Shown one piece after another: positions 44,521-52,961 of a stretch of 64,000 nucleotides of DNA; the stretch's first letter is position 1, and every line of letters starts with the position of its first letter. Under the pieces are notes generated by a model, which saw only the letters and a program-made list of their open reading frames with translations, made no database searches and was not told the origin of the DNA. Both the position numbers and the translations under genes were made by a program. The stretch is from the NCBI GenBank assembly GCA_900299145.1, contig OMIN01000144.1:62001-126000 (forward strand). Direction: 5' to 3'. Source of the stretch: Betaproteobacteria bacterium. GTDB lineage: Bacteria > Pseudomonadota > Gammaproteobacteria > Burkholderiales > SG8-41.

Positions 44521-45408
44521 ATGACTGACACATCTCAATACAAGCCACCCGAAGTCTGGGTCTGGGAAAAAGGCGACAGCCCGAATTGGCGCTATAGCAG
44601 CATGAATCGTCCGATAGCGGGCGCAACGCACGAAAAGGTATTGCCGCGCGGCAAGCATCCGCTGCAGCTCTACTCGCTGGGCACGCCCAATGGCGTCAAG
44701 GTGACGATTCTGCTGGAGGAGTTGCTGGCGGCGGGGCACAAAGGCGCGGAATACGACGCCTGGCTGATCCGCATCGGCAATGGCGATCAATTTGGCAGCG
44801 GCTTTGTCGGGGTAAACCCAAATTCAAAAATTCCAGCGTTGATGGACTACAGCGGGCCGCAGCCACAACGTGTGTTCGAATCCGGCTCGATCCTGCTCTA
44901 CCTTGCGGAAAAATTCGGCGCTTTCCTGCCCAAGGATGCCGGCAAGCGCACCGAAACGCTGAACTGGCTGTTCTGGCAGATGGGCTCAACGCCGTACGTC
45001 GGCGGCGGCTTCGGGCATTTCTATGACTATGCGCCGGTGAAGATCAAATACGCCATCGACCGCTTTGCCATGGAGACCAAACGCCTGCTCGACGTGCTCG
45101 ACCGGCAACTCGCGAACAATCAATACGTCGCCGGTGATGAATATACGATTGCCGATATCGCGGCCTGGCCGTGGTACGGTAACGGCATGATGAACGGCGC
45201 TTCCTATGGCGACGCGCGCAAGTTCCTGCAGACGCATGAATACAAGAACCTCGCGCGCTGGACGAAGGAAATCGGCGAGCGCCCGGCTGTGAAGCGCGGG
45301 CGCATGGTCAATCGCACCAGCGGGGCGCCTGCGGAACAACTGCACGAACGCCACGATGCCAGCGACTTCGTGAACAAAACGCAGGACAAGATTGCTGCGG
45401 GCGGATAA
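44521..45408 (+). CDS. yghU: Glutathione S-transferase-like disulfide-bond oxidoreductase YghU
   Basis: A 295-residue nu-class GST. Long stretches match E. coli YghU from memory: GKHPLQLYSLGTPNGVKVTI, EYDAWLIRIGNGDQF, VNPNSKIPALMD, VFESGSILLYLAEKFG, and LHERHDASDF near the C terminus. YghU binds two glutathione molecules and has disulfide reductase activity. The thioredoxin-like domain covers about residues 45-135 and the helical domain the rest. It is cytoplasmic and divergent from the ModA-like gene. Confidence 0.93.
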   Translation: MTDTSQYKPPEVWVWEKGDSPNWRYSSMNRPIAGATHEKVLPRGKHPLQLYSLGTPNGVKVTILLEELLAAGHKGAEYDAWLIRIGNGDQFGSGFVGVNPNSKIPALMDYSGPQPQRVFESGSILLYLAEKFGAFLPKDAGKRTETLNWLFWQMGSTPYVGGGFGHFYDYAPVKIKYAIDRFAMETKRLLDVLDRQLANNQYVAGDEYTIADIAAWPWYGNGMMNGASYGDARKFLQTHEYKNLARWTKEIGERPAVKRGRMVNRTSGAPAEQLHERHDASDFVNKTQDKIAAGG

Positions 45409-45495
45409 GGCTGGCCTTACGTTTCATTGCGTTCTGTTTTGTTTCATTTGCGGGGCAACTGACCCTTGCCACTTGGGTGACCAAGCGCGCAAAAA

Positions 45496-46209
45496 TCACG
45501 CGCCCTGCGCTACCTCAACCACCCCACGGTTGCGATACCGCCGCAGCGTGGTCATCACCAGTAAGTCCAGCACACAATAAAACGCGCCGGCGGCAAGCGG
45601 CGGGTTGGTGGTGGTCAGTGCGATCCAAGGTACATCGCTGCGCCACGCCCAGTTGCCCAGCCACGTGCCGTAAATTTCCATGGCCAGCGACAGCACGAAC
45701 ATCACGGCATAGAGTTTGCGGGAACGGTTGAAGGCCATGCATATCACCAGCATGGCAAACAGCAGCACGCCGAAGGTGTCGGCGCCGGTGGCGGCGAGCA
45801 GCAACACGAATGGTGCGGCCAAGGCCGGCGCGGCCCAGGTGATCCAGCCGGGGAGCCGCCGCGCGAGGATGATGCCGAGCATCAGCAGCAGCGCGTGGCC
45901 CGGCGGCACAAAGGCGGGTACGTTGCCAAGACGGTAATCGTATAGCCCCCAAGCCAGAGACAGAAAACATTCGCCGAGTGTTGCGTAGATTACGCAGGAA
46001 ACCAGCGTGATTTTTTCCTCGCGCGGCGCGTGCCGCACCCATTGCCACAACAGCAGCCACACACCCGCGCTGGTCAGCGTTTGTCCCCAGAACGGCACGA
46101 GCTGGTCGAACGCCAGCCCACCGGCAATGACGGCGCAGATGATGAGCGCTCGGGTGGCGTCGCGCTGGTTGCTGCTAGCGCCGGTGATGGCGTAGGTTTC
46201 GTGGGCCAT
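45496..46209 (-). CDS. Multi-spanning membrane protein of unknown function
   Basis: A 237-residue hydrophobic protein with about seven predicted transmembrane helices, for example LIICAVIAGGLAF, VWLLLWQWV, LVSCVIYATLGECFLSLAW, ALLLMLGIILA, and VLDLLVMTTLR. A conserved-looking CVIYATLGECFLSLAWGLYDYRLGNVP joins two helices. The overall look resembles small bacterial membrane proteins annotated only as hypothetical. It is located between yghU (convergent) and a quinone oxidoreductase (divergent), giving no functional hint. Confidence 0.7.
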   Translation of the reverse strand: MAHETYAITGASSNQRDATRALIICAVIAGGLAFDQLVPFWGQTLTSAGVWLLLWQWVRHAPREEKITLVSCVIYATLGECFLSLAWGLYDYRLGNVPAFVPPGHALLLMLGIILARRLPGWITWAAPALAAPFVLLLAATGADTFGVLLFAMLVICMAFNRSRKLYAVMFVLSLAMEIYGTWLGNWAWRSDVPWIALTTTNPPLAAGAFYCVLDLLVMTTLRRYRNRGVVEVAQGA

Positions 46210-46284
46210 GGCAGGGTGCGATAATAGCAGGCCAATACTTGTGATCTCTTTCCTGTCATCAACCAGTCAATCAATGGAGTCCCC

Positions 46285-47259
46285 ATGAAATCCTGCTGGA
46301 TCGTTTCCCCCGCCACTTCCTGCACGCTCGAATTCAAGGAGCTGCCGATACCCGAACCGAAGGCCGGCGAAGTGGTGATCAAAAATTATGGTTCATCGCT
46401 TAACCGGGGCGAACTCATCGTGGGCAGCGTGGTTCACGGCGGGCCGTTAAAACTCGGTGGTGGCGACGGCGCCGGCATCGTGCATGCGGTGGGCGCGGGC
46501 GTGACCCAGTTCAAGGTGGGCGACAAGGTATATGGCCGCGTGATGGGTGGCTGGGCGGAGTATGTCGTCGGGCGTGCCGACCAGTTGATGCCGATGGGCG
46601 AGCGCATGACGTGGGAGCAGGCGGCCTCAGTGGGCGTGGCGTTTCTCACGGCTTACGAACTGATTTTTCCGCCGTACGGCAAACTGAAAAAAGGCGAGAC
46701 GCTGCTGGTGGCTGGCGCGTCGTCAGGCGTGGGCGTCGCGGCGGTGCAGATCGGCAAGGCGCTGGGCGCGACGGTGATCGGCACGTCCGGCTCCGCCGAA
46801 AAACTGGCGAAGTTGAAGGCGGTGGGCATGGATCACGGCATTCAGACACGCAAAGGCGATTTTGCCGCGAAGTGCAAGGAACTCACCGGCGGCAAGGGCG
46901 TTGATCTGGCGATTAATCTCGTCGGCGGCTCAATATTCCCCGAACTCGTGCGTTCGCTGGCGCGCAAGGGGCGCATCGGCATTGTCGGCTACGTCGATGG
47001 CGTGCTGAAGGCCGAGCTGGATTTGAACGCGTTGCACGCCAACCGTTTCGAGGTTTATGGCGTTTCCAACAGCAAAGCGACCGCCGACGAAAAGGCCGAT
47101 GCAATGCGCTGCTTCATCCGCGACGTCGCACCCATGCTGGCCGACGGGCGCATCGTGCCGGTGGTGGATAAAGTGTTTGCGTTTAACGATTTACCCGCTG
47201 CGAAGGCTTACGTCGATTCCGACTCGCAGATGGGCAAGGTGGTGGTGCGGGTGCAGTAA
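46285..47259 (+). CDS. Quinone oxidoreductase-type medium-chain dehydrogenase/reductase
   Basis: A 324-residue zinc-independent MDR protein. It has the GroES-like catalytic domain (EVVIKNYGSSLNRGE, GGDGAGIVHAVGAGV, FKVGDKVYG) and a Rossmann domain with GASSGVGVAAVQIGKALGATVIGT. The zinc-binding cysteines of alcohol dehydrogenases are absent, and the AASVGVAFLTAYE phrase fits quinone or enone reductases using NADPH. GGAG lies about 6 bp before the ATG. It is probably cytoplasmic. It converges with the thioesterase gene, with a dRS3 composite between them. Confidence 0.88.
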   Translation: MKSCWIVSPATSCTLEFKELPIPEPKAGEVVIKNYGSSLNRGELIVGSVVHGGPLKLGGGDGAGIVHAVGAGVTQFKVGDKVYGRVMGGWAEYVVGRADQLMPMGERMTWEQAASVGVAFLTAYELIFPPYGKLKKGETLLVAGASSGVGVAAVQIGKALGATVIGTSGSAEKLAKLKAVGMDHGIQTRKGDFAAKCKELTGGKGVDLAINLVGGSIFPELVRSLARKGRIGIVGYVDGVLKAELDLNALHANRFEVYGVSNSKATADEKADAMRCFIRDVAPMLADGRIVPVVDKVFAFNDLPAAKAYVDSDSQMGKVVVRVQ

Positions 47260-47325
47260 CAGTGCCCATCGGCGCCTTGATAGTTAGGGGCGTATCCGGG
47301 TATTGAGTAGGCAACAAACTACCTT

Positions 47326-47407
47326 GTCATTCCCGCGAAGGCGGGAATCCATAGGGTGATTGCGATGCAAACTGTGTTATGGGTTCCCGCCTGCGCGGGA
47401 ACGACAG
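47326..47407. repeat. Composite dRS3/NIME-like element
   Basis: Palindromes ATTCCCGC-GAAG-GCGGGAAT (47329-47348) and GTTCCCGC-CTGC-GCGGGAAC (47383-47402) flank a core ending CTGTGTTATGGG. It lies between convergent genes. Confidence 0.85.
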
Positions 47408-47467
47408 AGTTTGATTTCTTTTAATCCGCGTGATTTTGTGGTGATTCACGCAAAACCCTGAACAACA

Positions 47468-47953
47468 TTACTTTTTGCCGTCAGTTGTCTTAACCCGCAC
47501 AGGCAAACTCATCTGCGTCTGCGTGACGATGGCCACCCGGCTGCCGTCGCCGCTATTCGTGACGGTGGTTTGCCACACGGATGTGGAGCGGCCGATGTGC
47601 AGCGGGATCGACACCACACGGATGATCGGCCCCACGCCGGACGCGAAAAAGTTGGTTTTGGATTCGAGCGTGCCGCCGCCATGATCGGGTGGCATGTTCA
47701 TGCGCGCGCCCACCGCGCCGACCGCATCGGCAAGACTCATGATGGCGCCGCCGTTGACGCGGCCGTTCCAGTTGCAGTGCATGGGTTTGACCGGCATTTC
47801 CGCGACGACTTTCTTTTTGGTGACCGACACCAGGCGCATGCCGAGCGTGGTGGGCATGCCGCCCTTGAACACGCGGTTGTCGTCGGGGAATTTGTTTTTT
47901 ACCGTCTTTTTCGCTTTGGCGGGGGAACGGGTTTTTTTCTTTGTTGTTGCCAT
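47468..47953 (-). CDS. PaaI-family hotdog-fold thioesterase
   Basis: A 161-residue acyl-CoA thioesterase-like protein. The ATG at 47953 has GGAG about 6 bp upstream; the longer open frame reaching 48718 is a shadow of the Bug gene on the other strand. The hotdog core reads MPVKPMHCNWNGRVNGGAIMSLADAVGAVGA, with the Asn/Gly/Asp pattern of PaaI/YbgC-type thioesterases, then TLESKTNFF and SVWQTTVTN. A Lys-rich leader of about 20 residues (TKKKTRSPAKAKKTVKNK) precedes it and is unusual. It probably hydrolyses an aromatic or small acyl-CoA. Confidence 0.85.
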   Translation of the reverse strand: MATTKKKTRSPAKAKKTVKNKFPDDNRVFKGGMPTTLGMRLVSVTKKKVVAEMPVKPMHCNWNGRVNGGAIMSLADAVGAVGARMNMPPDHGGGTLESKTNFFASGVGPIIRVVSIPLHIGRSTSVWQTTVTNSGDGSRVAIVTQTQMSLPVRVKTTDGKK

Positions 47954-48061
47954 GAATGCTCCGTCGGGTGATGCAGATTCAGTAGGGGAAAGGTTTGTCT
48001 CCAGTACTACACGCCGTATACTTGCCGCCATACGTCGTGATCGGGTGGAACGGGAGATTTC

Positions 48062-49054
48062 GTGGGCCGCATTGTAATGGGGATAGCCGGTGTTTGTCTG
48101 GCGGTGGCGTGGCCGTCCGCGTGGAACGAAGCGTTCGCACAATCTGAACCGTCCCAAATGTTTCCCTCGCGCCCGGTGCGGCTGATCGTGCCGTTCGCGC
48201 CGGGCGGTGCGGGTGACGTGCTGGCGCGCATTCTTGGTGCGCGGCTGACGGAAATCACCGGCGCGCAGCACGTGGTGGACAACCGTGGCGGCAGCGGCGG
48301 GTTGATCGGCACCGACATTACCGCCAAATCTGCCGGCAACGGTTACACGCAGCTGCTGCACAGCGCGGGCATTTCGTATGAACCGGCGCTGCGTGACAAG
48401 CTGCCGTACGACACGCTGCGCGATCTTGCGGCAATCACGCTGATCGGCAGCACGCCGAATGTGCTGGTGGTGCACCCCGCGTTCAGCGCGCGTACCGCGC
48501 GGGAATTGATCGCACTGGCGAAACAAAAGCCCGGCGCGGTGACGTTCGGTTCCGGCGGCGTCGGCAGTTCGTCCCATCTGGCGGTGGCGCTGTTTCAAAG
48601 CCTGGCCGGTGCGCGCTTTAATCACATTCCGTACAAAGGCGCGGGGCCGGCGCTGGGCGAAGTGATTGCCGGGCAAATCGGTTTCATGATCGCCACGGCG
48701 CCCGGCGCGTTGCCGCATGTGAAGAGTGGCCGGCTGATTGCGCTGGGTGTGTCCAGTGTTACGCGCGCGGCGGCGTTGCCTGAAACGCCCACCATCGCCG
48801 AGAGCGGTTTGCCTGGCTATGACTACGTGGCGTGGTTCGGCGTGTTCGCGGCGGGTGCCACGCCGCGTGCGTTGGTGGCACGCATGGATGCGCTCTATAA
48901 ACAGGCGATAGCGGACGCGGAGACGCGCGCCAAACTGGAAATCGCGGGCATTACCCCACAGCCCACCACGCCGGAAAAATTTCAGGGCATGTTGCGCGAC
49001 GAAATCGCCAAATGGCAGAAAATCATCGCGGCAGCGGGCATCAAGGCATCTTGA
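48062..49054 (+). CDS. Bug/TctC-family substrate-binding protein
   Basis: A 330-residue receptor starting at GTG 48062 behind GGGAG. The signal peptide ends NEAFAQ. The ligand loop is FAPGGAGD, and the usual PDGYT is replaced by GNGYTQ after KSA, a rare change at a family marker position. FGSGGVGSSSHLAVA and the C-terminal AAGIKAS are normal. It is followed at 25 bp by another Bug gene, with an AT-rich element in between, forming a tandem pair. Confidence 0.91.
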   Translation: MGRIVMGIAGVCLAVAWPSAWNEAFAQSEPSQMFPSRPVRLIVPFAPGGAGDVLARILGARLTEITGAQHVVDNRGGSGGLIGTDITAKSAGNGYTQLLHSAGISYEPALRDKLPYDTLRDLAAITLIGSTPNVLVVHPAFSARTARELIALAKQKPGAVTFGSGGVGSSSHLAVALFQSLAGARFNHIPYKGAGPALGEVIAGQIGFMIATAPGALPHVKSGRLIALGVSSVTRAAALPETPTIAESGLPGYDYVAWFGVFAAGATPRALVARMDALYKQAIADAETRAKLEIAGITPQPTTPEKFQGMLRDEIAKWQKIIAAAGIKAS

Positions 49055-49080
49055 AAAATATTAATAAAAACAAATAGTTA
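49055..49080 (-). repeat. AT-rich dispersed element, copy 14 (reverse)
   Basis: AAAAATATTAATAAAAACAA followed by ATAGTTA. It fills the whole gap between two tandem Bug genes; its last base is the A of the downstream ATG. Confidence 0.85.
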
Positions 49081-50051
49081 TGAATTCCACTCGCTGGCTG
49101 ATACTGCCTTTGTGCGTGAGCGCCGCGCAGGCGCAGATCGTGGATTACCCCACCAAACCCATCCGCATGATCATCCCGTTCGCACCGGGCGGCGCGAACG
49201 ATGTGTTCGGGCGGCTCGCGGGCATCAAGATCACCGAGGCGCTGGGGCAACAGGTGATCGTGGAAAACCGGGGCGGGGCGGGCGGCTCCATCGGCGTGGA
49301 GCTGGCCGCGAAGGCGCCGGCGGATGGCTACACGCTGGTGCTCGGCAATATCGCGAATCTGTCGGTGAATCCTACACTCTATCGCAAGCTCGGCTACAAC
49401 CCGCTCACGGATTTACAGCCGATCACGCTGATGGCCAAGCTGCCGAGCATCCTTGTTGTGCATCCATCGCTGCCGGCGAAAAACGTCAAGGCGCTTATCG
49501 CACTGCCACGCGCACAACCAGCGCGGCTGACCTTTGGCACGGGCGGCGGCGGCAGCGGCAGCCACCTGACGATGGAGCTATTTAAGCTGCAAGCGAAGGT
49601 CGATCTCATTCACGTGCCTTACAAAGGTGTTGGCCCGGCGATGATCGACTTATTGGCCGGGCAAATCACCATGTCGTTTGGCGCGGTACCGGGGGTGGGG
49701 CCGTATATTCGCGACGTGCTCAATCCACGGCTGCGCGCGCTCGGCGTGACCAGTGCCGCGCGCATTGCGGCGTATCCCGATGTGGTGACCATCGCCGAAG
49801 CGGGTTTGCCCGGTTTTGAGGCGACATTGTGGTACGGCATACTCGCGCCAGCGAGCACGCCCGCGCCCATCGTCAATCGTCTACATGGGGTGCTGACCAA
49901 AGCGATGCAATCGCCGGATATGAAAGAGCGTTTCACCGCCGAAGGCGCGGAGCAGGTGAGCAGCACACCGCAGGCGTTTCAGGCGTTCATCAAGAGCGAA
50001 CTCGAACGCTGGGCGGTGGTGGTGAAGGCTTCGGGCATGCGTGCCGAGTAA
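49080..50051 (+). CDS. Bug/TctC-family substrate-binding protein
   Basis: A 323-residue receptor, second of a tandem Bug pair. Its start codon is completed by the AT-rich element and no ribosome site is present, so translation may depend on the A-rich leader or on coupling with the upstream gene. The signal peptide is short (about 18 residues, ending AAQAQ). The ligand loop is FAPGGAND, then VIVENRGGAGGSIGVE and ADGYTL. It differs enough from its neighbour that recent duplication is unlikely. Confidence 0.9.
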   Translation: MNSTRWLILPLCVSAAQAQIVDYPTKPIRMIIPFAPGGANDVFGRLAGIKITEALGQQVIVENRGGAGGSIGVELAAKAPADGYTLVLGNIANLSVNPTLYRKLGYNPLTDLQPITLMAKLPSILVVHPSLPAKNVKALIALPRAQPARLTFGTGGGGSGSHLTMELFKLQAKVDLIHVPYKGVGPAMIDLLAGQITMSFGAVPGVGPYIRDVLNPRLRALGVTSAARIAAYPDVVTIAEAGLPGFEATLWYGILAPASTPAPIVNRLHGVLTKAMQSPDMKERFTAEGAEQVSSTPQAFQAFIKSELERWAVVVKASGMRAE

Positions 50052-50113
50052 TGCCGGCCTTGTGATGCTAGAATGCGATTGTAATCGATGGAAACTTTTT
50101 CAAAGGAGATAAC

Positions 50114-50662
50114 ATGCTGAAAATTGCAGCGGCCATTCTGTCAGGCGCGATCCTCGCGTCCTGTTCCACTACCGATACCGGCCCGGTGGTCAGGCTGAAG
50201 GATGGCGAGCAGGCCGTGCCCGCCGATTACAAAAGCTGGCCGAAATTCCTGATGAACGTGCAGCGCGGCGACGCCAAGCAAGTGCGCGACATTTACATCA
50301 ACCCCGTCGGCGCGCGCACGCAAAAAGGCCAGACATTCCCCAATGGGACCATCATGGTGATGGAGAACTATGCCGCCAAGCCCGGCACGGACGGCAAGCT
50401 CGCCAAAGGCGAATTGCTGCGCGTGTTTGTCATGGGTAAGGGCGCGGGCTGGGGCGACAGCGCCCCGGAAGGTTTGAAAAATGGCGACTGGATTTATTCA
50501 GGCTATATGGCCGACGGCAAAACGCGTTCGCCGGAACCTTTCACCGCGTGCCGTTCCTGCCATTTGCCGTTGGCCAAGGCGGACTTTGTGTTCCGCGTTG
50601 ACGAGTATTTCGCCACGCGCGACGGCGGCACGTATCGCGGCCCGGCAGCTGGCGGGTACTAA
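50114..50662 (+). CDS. Cytochrome P460-like lipoprotein
   Basis: A 182-residue lipoprotein with lipobox ILASC at residues 13-17 and AAGGAG 7 bp before the ATG. The mature domain resembles the cytochrome P460 family: PADYKSWPKF near the start, FPNGTIMVMENYA, GDWIYSGYMADGK, and a single c-type haem site in ACRSCHLPLAKADFVF close to the C terminus. P460 proteins carry a crosslinked haem and oxidise hydroxylamine or act as small electron-transfer lipoproteins; which applies is unknown. The protein is anchored on the periplasmic side. Confidence 0.82.
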   Translation: MLKIAAAILSGAILASCSTTDTGPVVRLKDGEQAVPADYKSWPKFLMNVQRGDAKQVRDIYINPVGARTQKGQTFPNGTIMVMENYAAKPGTDGKLAKGELLRVFVMGKGAGWGDSAPEGLKNGDWIYSGYMADGKTRSPEPFTACRSCHLPLAKADFVFRVDEYFATRDGGTYRGPAAGGY

Positions 50663-50715
50663 GCAGCAGCACAAGAGCGGGGGCAGCGCAGTCTGCCCCA
50701 AATTGCCTTAACCTG

Positions 50716-51477
50716 CTACGCCAGCGAAGCCACCATGCCGCCATCCACTTGTATGGCGGCACCAGTGGTAAATCCGGCCAAGTCCGAGCATAAGAATGCC
50801 ACCATCGCGCCGAGCTCTTCTGGCCGGCCAATACGGCGCATCGGCACCTGCTGTGCGCGTACCTTAAAGTCATAACTTCTGCCGAGCGCCTCGGTGCCGA
50901 TTGAGGCCGGGCACACGGTGTTGACGGTGACGCCGCTGGCGGCGATTTCATTCGCCAGATGCCGCAAATACCCGGTCAGTCCGGCGCGAAACACCGTCGA
51001 TAATCCGTGCTTGACCATCGGCTGCTTTACTGATGCCGAGGTGATGCCGACGATGCGTCCCCAGCCGCGCGATACCAGCAGCGGCGCAACCTTGCCCACC
51101 ACGCGCACCGCGCCCCGCAATTGGGTTTCATACGCGTCCTGCCAGCGCGCATCTTCAGTTTCGTCCAGCACTTCGCGCATCGGCACCGGTGGGCGTCCGG
51201 TGTTGAGCACCAGAATGTCCGGGCCGCCAAATTCGCGTTGCGTTTCGGTGATCAGGCGGTCGACATCGGCGGGCACGCGCATGTCGCCCGGCACGGGCAG
51301 TGTTTTCACACCGAAAGTTTTCGCGATGTCCGCGGCCTTCGCGCGCAAGGTGTCGGCCGAGCGCGCAAATATCACGAGGTTGACGCCTTCAGCCGCCAGC
51401 GCGCGCGCGGCGTATTCGCCGAGGCCTGAGCTTGCGGCAGTGACGATGGCGGTTTTTGCGGTGATGCCGAGATTCAT
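50716..51477 (-). CDS. SDR-family oxidoreductase with atypical catalytic residues
   Basis: A 253-residue classical-length SDR. The cofactor motif TAASSGLGEYAARAL and LVLNTGRPP (the NAG position) are present, and the C-terminal VDGGMVAS is standard. The usual catalytic YxxxK is not seen: the equivalent stretch reads HGLSTVFRAGLTGYL after SASVKQP, putting Ser and Arg where Tyr and Lys are expected. Several FabG-like SDRs share this pattern, so the protein is real, but its reductase chemistry is doubtful. It is downstream of the acyl-CoA dehydrogenase on the same strand, with an AT-rich element between. Confidence 0.84.
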   Translation of the reverse strand: MNLGITAKTAIVTAASSGLGEYAARALAAEGVNLVIFARSADTLRAKAADIAKTFGVKTLPVPGDMRVPADVDRLITETQREFGGPDILVLNTGRPPVPMREVLDETEDARWQDAYETQLRGAVRVVGKVAPLLVSRGWGRIVGITSASVKQPMVKHGLSTVFRAGLTGYLRHLANEIAASGVTVNTVCPASIGTEALGRSYDFKVRAQQVPMRRIGRPEELGAMVAFLCSDLAGFTTGAAIQVDGGMVASLA

Positions 51478-51509
51478 TGAGTAGTCCTAACAAATAAATG
51501 GGGTGCTTT

Positions 51510-51538
51510 GTAAGTATTTGTTTTTATTAAATAAATTT
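51510..51538 (+). repeat. AT-rich dispersed element, copy 15
   Basis: TAAGTATTTGTTTTTATTAA then ATAAATTTT, four bases from the stop of the acyl-CoA dehydrogenase gene; both flanking genes are on the minus strand. Confidence 0.82.
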
Positions 51539-51541
51539 TGG

Positions 51542-52726
51542 CTAAAAGGGCAGGCCATTCTTCAGTAAATCCCGCGCCACCACCCAGCGGTGAATCTCGC
51601 TTGGCCCTTCGACGATGCGGTAAATGCGCACCACGCGTGAGATGTATTCCAGGGGCAGATCCTTGGTCATACCCATGCCACCGAACAACTGCATCGCGCG
51701 GTCGGCGACCACGCCGACCATTTCGGTGGCTTGCACTTTGACCATCGAGGCGTCGCGGCGAGTGTCGTTCCCGTGATCGAGGTCCCACGCGAGTTTGTAG
51801 AGGGCAAGGCGCGTCATTTCGATTTCGCGGTAGCTGTCGGCGATCCACCATTGCACCGCCTGCCGTTCCGAGAGCGGCGCGCCGAACGTGCTGCGTACTT
51901 TCGCCTGCTCGATCATCATTTTGAGGCAGCGCGTGGCCAGCCCCACACAGGTGGCGGCGATTTCCATGCGGCGCAGGCCGAGCCGGCGTTGCAGCGGCGC
52001 GAAGGCGCCCCCGACTTCGCCGAGCACCTGGTCGTCGGTGGCGACCACGTTTTCGAAGTAAATGTCGTAGGGCTGGTAGTCGCCGATGGTCGGATGCGCG
52101 GTGGGCACGCTGATACCGGGTTGTTTTGCATCGAGCAAAAACGTGGTCATGCCGCCGCGCGAACCCTTGGCGGGGTCGGTGAGTGTGACCACGATCATGA
52201 AGTCGGCGTAGCGCGCGTGGGTGATAAACGTCTTGCTGCCGTTCAAAATCCATTGGCCGTTCTTACGCTCGGCGCGCATTTTGATGCCGGAGGCGTCCGC
52301 GCCCGCGCCCGGCTCGGTGATGGCGATGCACGATTGGGATTCGCCGCGCAAAAACGGTTTCAGGTATTTGTCGATCTGCGTGCCTTTGCACGATTCGAGC
52401 AGCATGAACACGTCGGGAAAATTCGGCGCGAAGCCGAACGGAAACAGAATGCTGTGTTTTAACTGCTCCACCACCACGCACTTGGCGAGTATGCTCGCGC
52501 CCGCGCCGCCGTGTTCCTCCGGCACTTCAAGGCCCACCAGCCCGGCGGCGCGCGCCTTGTCCAGCAACTGTTTTTCGAGGTCCGGCGGCAGCAGCGGCAA
52601 ATCGGTGTAGCCGCGCTCGGCCTCGCGGCGGATCACCAGCGGCTCGTGCGGGATCAGCTCGCGCGTGGTGAAGCGCGCTGCGGCGTCGCGCAGCATGCGC
52701 AGTTCTTCGGGCAGTTCAAAATTCAT
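51542..52726 (-). CDS. Acyl-CoA dehydrogenase
   Basis: A 394-residue flavoprotein of the acyl-CoA dehydrogenase family. All standard signatures are present: CIAITEPGAGADASGIK, WILNGSKTFITHA, GAPLSERQAVQWWIADS, QLFGGMGMTKDLPLEY, and the catalytic base in RIVEGPSEIHRWVVARDLL. It oxidises an acyl-CoA at the alpha-beta position, passing electrons to ETF. GGAACAAGAACC precedes the ATG, a poor ribosome site. With the SDR it forms a two-gene minus-strand operon likely acting in fatty or aromatic acyl-CoA breakdown. Confidence 0.92.
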   Translation of the reverse strand: MNFELPEELRMLRDAAARFTTRELIPHEPLVIRREAERGYTDLPLLPPDLEKQLLDKARAAGLVGLEVPEEHGGAGASILAKCVVVEQLKHSILFPFGFAPNFPDVFMLLESCKGTQIDKYLKPFLRGESQSCIAITEPGAGADASGIKMRAERKNGQWILNGSKTFITHARYADFMIVVTLTDPAKGSRGGMTTFLLDAKQPGISVPTAHPTIGDYQPYDIYFENVVATDDQVLGEVGGAFAPLQRRLGLRRMEIAATCVGLATRCLKMMIEQAKVRSTFGAPLSERQAVQWWIADSYREIEMTRLALYKLAWDLDHGNDTRRDASMVKVQATEMVGVVADRAMQLFGGMGMTKDLPLEYISRVVRIYRIVEGPSEIHRWVVARDLLKNGLPF

Positions 52727-52832
52727 GGTTCTTGTTCCGCTGGGGTTTACTTGGTATTGTCGGTGGCGAGTAGGTCGATTCTGCCATAGCAGTCCCGCGC
52801 AGCATCAATTCGCGCAAAAAACTTTCTTCTCT

Positions 52833-52912
52833 TTCATTCCCGCGAAAGCGGGAATCCATAAGCCGTCGCAAATGGCACTGTGTTATGGATTCCCGCTTTC
52901 GCGGGAATGACA
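52833..52912. repeat. Composite dRS3/NIME-like element
   Basis: Palindromes ATTCCCGC-GAAA-GCGGGAAT (52836-52855) and its inverse (52889-52908) flank a core with GTCGCAAATGGCACTGTGTT. It lies between divergent genes and nearly repeats the unit at 34861. Confidence 0.87.
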
Positions 52913-52961
52913 GGACTGGTACGTAACCTGCTCTGATCTCCGTGTACAGGAAAAGCCAACC

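Noticed and set aside
47954-48718. Long N-terminal extension of the thioesterase frame
   Set aside because: This part is antisense to the Bug gene at 48062; GGAG before the ATG at 47953 and the hotdog fold fix the real start.
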